Positions 6,475 to 8,451 of a stretch of DNA of 8,451 nt are shown piece by piece. Every line of letters starts with the position of its first letter. Positions within the stretch are counted from its first letter, which is position 1. This DNA is from Solirubrobacterales bacterium (GTDB taxonomy: Bacteria; Actinomycetota; Thermoleophilia; Solirubrobacterales; Solirubrobacteraceae), in the NCBI GenBank assembly GCA_013696535.1, contig JACCYI010000250.1, positions 1-8,451 on the forward strand, written 5' to 3'. Made by a program: the position numbers and the translations under genes. The notes under the pieces were generated by a model, which had not been told where the DNA came from, searched no databases, and was given only the letters and a program-made list of their open reading frames with translations.

Positions 6475-7506
6475 ATGTCCCTTCCCTACTCCCGCTCCGA
6501 GGTCAAGGAGCGGGCCCGCTCAGAGTGGCTCGGTCTGTGCAACGTCACCCTGCCCTCCTTCAACGAGGACTTCAGCGGGCTCAACGAGGCCGCGATCGCC
6601 CACGACGTCCGCCATGCCGCGTCCATGGGGTACTGGGGGACCCTCGTCGCCTCGGAGTCCGGCACGACGACCGACGAGTACCTGCGCTTCGTCGAGGTGG
6701 CGGCCGAAGCGGCTCCTGAGGGCTTCAAGCTCGTCGTGCACCTCTCCTTCTCCACCGTCGAGGAGTCCATCCGGGTCGCCAAGGCCGCCGAGGGCGTCGG
6801 TGCAGAGGCGGCGCTGCTGTCATATCCTCCGAGCTTCCGGCCGGCGTCGTCGAGCGACATCGTCGAGCACACGCGCTTCGTCTGCGAGCAGACCGACTTG
6901 GCGATCATCGCCTTCGGAGTCTCGACGTGGGGCTTCAAGTCCCTGCATCCGGCCGGCTTCCCGATGGACGCGCTGGAGGAGATCGTGAAGTTCGACACCG
7001 TCGCCGCGCTCAAGTACGAGGGCGGGGGTGCGGCGCTGTTCTCGGCGTTCGACGAGGTGTTCCACCGCTGCTCGGAGCACGCGATCATCGAGAACCCGAT
7101 GGAGATGCACATCCCGGCGCTCGTACGCAACTACGATGTCCGCTGGTTCGGCACGAGCGGCTACGAGGCGGTCGGCGGGCGACCCGTGGAGGTCTTCAAC
7201 GCCGCCCACGACGGCGACTTCGCGAAGGCCATGGAGATCTCGTGGAGCTACCACCCGGCACGGGAGGCGAAGGGCGCCTTCCATCACTCCTTCGTGGGCG
7301 CGAACACCATCCATCGCGTGGGGTGGAAGTACCTCGGCTGGCTGCAGGGCTTCAACGGCGGACTCCTGCGCATGCCGCAGATGCGGCTGCTTCCGGGCCA
7401 GATGAAGGGGCTGCGATCCGGGCTGGTCGCCTCCGGCTTCGACGTCCCGGCCGACGATGAGGCCTTCTACGCCGGGCGCATCGCGGGTCAGATCCAGCTG
7501 GTCTAG
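6475..7506 (+). CDS. DapA-family (N-acetylneuraminate lyase superfamily) aldolase/hydratase-aldolase
   Basis: A 343-residue class I aldolase-fold enzyme that should form a Schiff base with a 2-oxo acid. The catalytic lysine is K180 in VAALKYEGG. The usual tyrosine is probably Y117 in LLSYPPSF, and the substrate carboxylate loop is G63-T-T-T in ESGTTTDEY. The protein is longer than the roughly 290 residues of dihydrodipicolinate synthase and closer to the hydratase-aldolases of naphthalene and phenanthrene breakdown (NahE, PhdJ), which split an arylidene-pyruvate into an aldehyde and pyruvate. With an extradiol dioxygenase and a Rieske oxygenase next door, that role fits better than lysine biosynthesis. 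Its motifs differ from DapA (GTTT for GTTG, K-Y-E for K-x-S/T), so the substrate may be unusual. A GGAGG site lies seven bases before the ATG. The stop interlocks with that of the convergent extradiol gene. Confidence 0.85.
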   Translation: MSLPYSRSEVKERARSEWLGLCNVTLPSFNEDFSGLNEAAIAHDVRHAASMGYWGTLVASESGTTTDEYLRFVEVAAEAAPEGFKLVVHLSFSTVEESIRVAKAAEGVGAEAALLSYPPSFRPASSSDIVEHTRFVCEQTDLAIIAFGVSTWGFKSLHPAGFPMDALEEIVKFDTVAALKYEGGGAALFSAFDEVFHRCSEHAIIENPMEMHIPALVRNYDVRWFGTSGYEAVGGRPVEVFNAAHDGDFAKAMEISWSYHPAREAKGAFHHSFVGANTIHRVGWKYLGWLQGFNGGLLRMPQMRLLPGQMKGLRSGLVASGFDVPADDEAFYAGRIAGQIQLV

Positions 7507-8309
7507 GCGGCGGCGACCGGGCCGGGGCCGCCCGCCACTTCGAGGAAGCTGGCGGGCGGGCGGGGCCCGAAGAGGTTGATCGAGCGGGCGCGGGCCTCCG
7601 CGGTGTGGAGGCCCGGCGGCGAGTCGGGCTCGCGTCGCTCGAGCTCCGCGCAGAGCTCCCAGCGCAGCCCGTGGGCGTCGATCAGATACGCGAAGAGGTT
7701 GCCGCCGAAGATGTGGCGCCCGGGGCCGAACTCGATCGTGCCCCCTTCGGCCACCACCCGGTCGACCGCGCCGATGAGCGAGCCCGCGTCGGGCAGCTCG
7801 ACCGCGAGATGGTTGATGCCGACGGCCGGGCCGGTCACGAACGCCATCGTATGGTGGACCGGGTTGGGGCGCAGCCAGCAGAAGATGTCGCCCAGCGCGT
7901 CGCTGAGCAAGAAGCCCGCCTTCTCGTAGTACGCGCGCTGCTGCATGGGCGTTTCGCTCATCAGGGTGCAGTGCGAGAGCGTCGCCTCTGGAAGCTTCAT
8001 GGGCCGCACGACGTCCACCGGATCGAGTCGGAGCCTCCAGCCGTCAGGGTCCGTGACCACAAGGGACGTGCCGTCCTGCCCTGCGGCCAGCTGTTGCGCG
8101 CGGGCGATCGTCTCGGGACCAGCATCGAAGCGCGCTTCGACGAGCCCGCACTCCGAACCGTCGACCACCCGAATGCCGGTGTCGTCACCGAGCTCGATGC
8201 GGTCGGACGCCACGCGGCCGCCGAGGAGCGCCGCCCAGTACGGCGCCGCCCGCTCCGCAACGGGGGAGGCCAGAACGATCTCCCTCAACCGCGCGTTCCA
8301 GAGGGCCAT
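7503..8309 (-). CDS. Type I extradiol (ring-cleavage) dioxygenase, VOC superfamily
   Basis: A 268-residue two-domain vicinal-oxygen-chelate enzyme that should open a catechol-type ring next to the diol. The C-terminal domain keeps the full set of residues: metal ligands H113 (LSHCTL), H167 (INHLAVEL) and E218 (RWELC), plus H152, H199 (GPGRH) and Y208. Spacings H152-H167 (15), H199-Y208 (9) and Y208-E218 (10) equal those of BphC H195-H210, H241-Y250 and Y250-E260, as I recall that enzyme. The N-terminal domain (1-105) is degenerate, and the protein is somewhat shorter than the usual 290-300. The ATG at 8309 is preferred. A GTG at 8327 lies in the promoter -10 region. It is read from copy C of the shared promoter, and its stop TAG overlaps the DapA-family stop in CTAG. 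Confidence 0.9.
   Translation of the reverse strand: MALWNARLREIVLASPVAERAAPYWAALLGGRVASDRIELGDDTGIRVVDGSECGLVEARFDAGPETIARAQQLAAGQDGTSLVVTDPDGWRLRLDPVDVVRPMKLPEATLSHCTLMSETPMQQRAYYEKAGFLLSDALGDIFCWLRPNPVHHTMAFVTGPAVGINHLAVELPDAGSLIGAVDRVVAEGGTIEFGPGRHIFGGNLFAYLIDAHGLRWELCAELERREPDSPPGLHTAEARARSINLFGPRPPASFLEVAGGPGPVAAA
7528..7559. terminator. GC-rich hairpin past the lyase stop, possible terminator
   Basis: A near-perfect inverted repeat starts 22 bases after the plus-strand stop. The left arm CCGCCCGCCACTTC (7528-7541) pairs with GAAGCTGGCGGGCGG (7545-7559), leaving one bulged C and a GAG loop. It lies inside the 3' coding end of the extradiol gene. It could stop transcripts from the SDR operon, but no T-run follows, so intrinsic termination is uncertain. 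The same bases encode the proline- and glycine-rich tail of the extradiol enzyme, which may be all they do. Confidence 0.4.
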
Positions 8310-8338
8310 GATGTAGACAGGATACACTTCTACTGGTC
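8310..8338. promoter_or_regulatory. Bidirectional promoter/operator element, copy C
   Basis: Holds GACAGGATACACTT (8316-8329), matching copies A and B at 12 of 14 bases. On the minus strand TATCCT (8324-8319) ends nine bases before the ATG of the extradiol gene, giving a predicted leader of about three bases (AUC, then AUG). On the plus strand TACACT (8323-8328) ends ten bases before ATG 8339, again leaving about three leader bases. The central palindrome is broken here (GGATAC for GTATAC), so this copy may be weaker or bound less tightly. Confidence 0.6.
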
Positions 8339-8365
8339 ATGCCGAGTTCTGCGCCGTCGACGTGA
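8339..8365 (+). CDS. Possible leader ORF (8 aa) upstream of the ThDP enzyme
   Basis: The first ATG downstream of promoter copy C opens an eight-residue frame, MPSSAPST, whose TGA stop overlaps the GTG start of the ThDP gene as GTGA. It is close to the predicted transcript end, so ribosomes could load on it directly and re-initiate on the overlapping GTG, which has no clear Shine-Dalgarno sequence of its own. The alternatives are a chance ATG or a one-base frameshift in a longer N-terminus. The evidence is positional only. Confidence 0.35.
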   Translation: MPSSAPST

Positions 8366-8451
8366 TCCCGACGTCCGGGCCCTGGGTCTCTGACGCGGTG
8401 GTCGATCTGCTCCTCGATGCCGGCATCGAGGTGGCGTCCTTCAACCCCGGC
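8362..8451 (+). CDS. Thiamine-diphosphate-dependent enzyme, N-terminus (partial)
   Basis: Thirty codons are visible before the window ends. From a GTG start they include SDAVVDLLLDAGIEVASFNPG. This is the opening helix and turn of the N-terminal Pyr domain of the acetolactate synthase / benzoylformate decarboxylase superfamily, where a helix with L-x-x-x-G-[IV] is followed by a strand and the x-N-P-G turn. The ThDP-activating Glu and the cofactor-binding GDG motif would lie downstream. In a ring-degradation cluster it may decarboxylate or ligate a 2-oxo acid, but which one is unknown. No in-frame ATG or GTG lies between the promoter and 8362, and the start overlaps the stop of the short upstream frame. 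Confidence 0.65.
   Translation, partial: MIPTSGPWVSDAVVDLLLDAGIEVASFNPG

Noticed and set aside
8310..8327. GTG at 8327 as start of the extradiol dioxygenase
   Set aside because: It overlaps the promoter box; ATG 8309 follows the predicted transcript start by about three bases.
7605..8393. Plus-strand frame opposite the extradiol dioxygenase
   Set aside because: Antisense shadow; the minus frame holds all catalytic residues.

Overview
The window is GC-rich, densely coding DNA from an aerobic bacterium, most likely an actinomycete-type lineage (Actinomycetota). This rests on the high G+C, frequent GTG starts, GTGA stop/start overlaps, apparently leaderless first genes with a -10 box directly before the start codon, and a Rieske oxygenase fed by a [3Fe-4S] ferredoxin and a glutathione-reductase-type flavoprotein. 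The lineage is an inference.

Layout. (1) Bases 1-61, minus: start of a response regulator. (2) 124-1832, minus: a 14-helix MFS transporter preceded by an 85-residue protein of unknown family. (3) 1856-3887, plus: oxygenase alpha and beta subunits and a [3Fe-4S] ferredoxin, joined by two GTGA overlaps. (4) 3874-5064, minus: ferredoxin reductase, overlapping the ferredoxin tail-to-tail. (5) 5073-7506, plus: an SDR dehydrogenase, a duplicated EthD/ABM-like protein and a DapA-family lyase/aldolase. (6) 7503-8309, minus: a type I extradiol dioxygenase whose stop codon interlocks with the lyase stop in CTAG. (7) 8362 to the end, plus: start of a thiamine-diphosphate enzyme. No tRNA, rRNA, CRISPR array or mobile element was seen, and no gap between genes exceeds about 65 bases.

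The genes read as an aromatic (possibly polycyclic or side-chain-bearing) catabolic cluster. The likely sequence is dihydroxylation by alpha/beta with ferredoxin and reductase, rearomatisation to a catechol by the SDR, ring opening by the extradiol enzyme, and C-C cleavage by the DapA-family enzyme, with ThDP chemistry further on and the MFS protein for transport. The substrate cannot be read from the sequence.

The most striking feature is not a gene. All three divergent gene pairs are separated by the same short palindromic element, GACAGTATACACTC (identical at two sites, 12 of 14 at the third). It contains two overlapping -10 boxes facing opposite ways, each about 6-10 bases before the start codon or first open reading frame on its side. 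This looks like a reusable bidirectional promoter or operator that drives six transcription units as one regulon, mostly leaderless. It also raises start-codon problems: the reductase may start at AUA, and the ThDP gene seems to be preceded by a 9-codon reading frame that overlaps its start.
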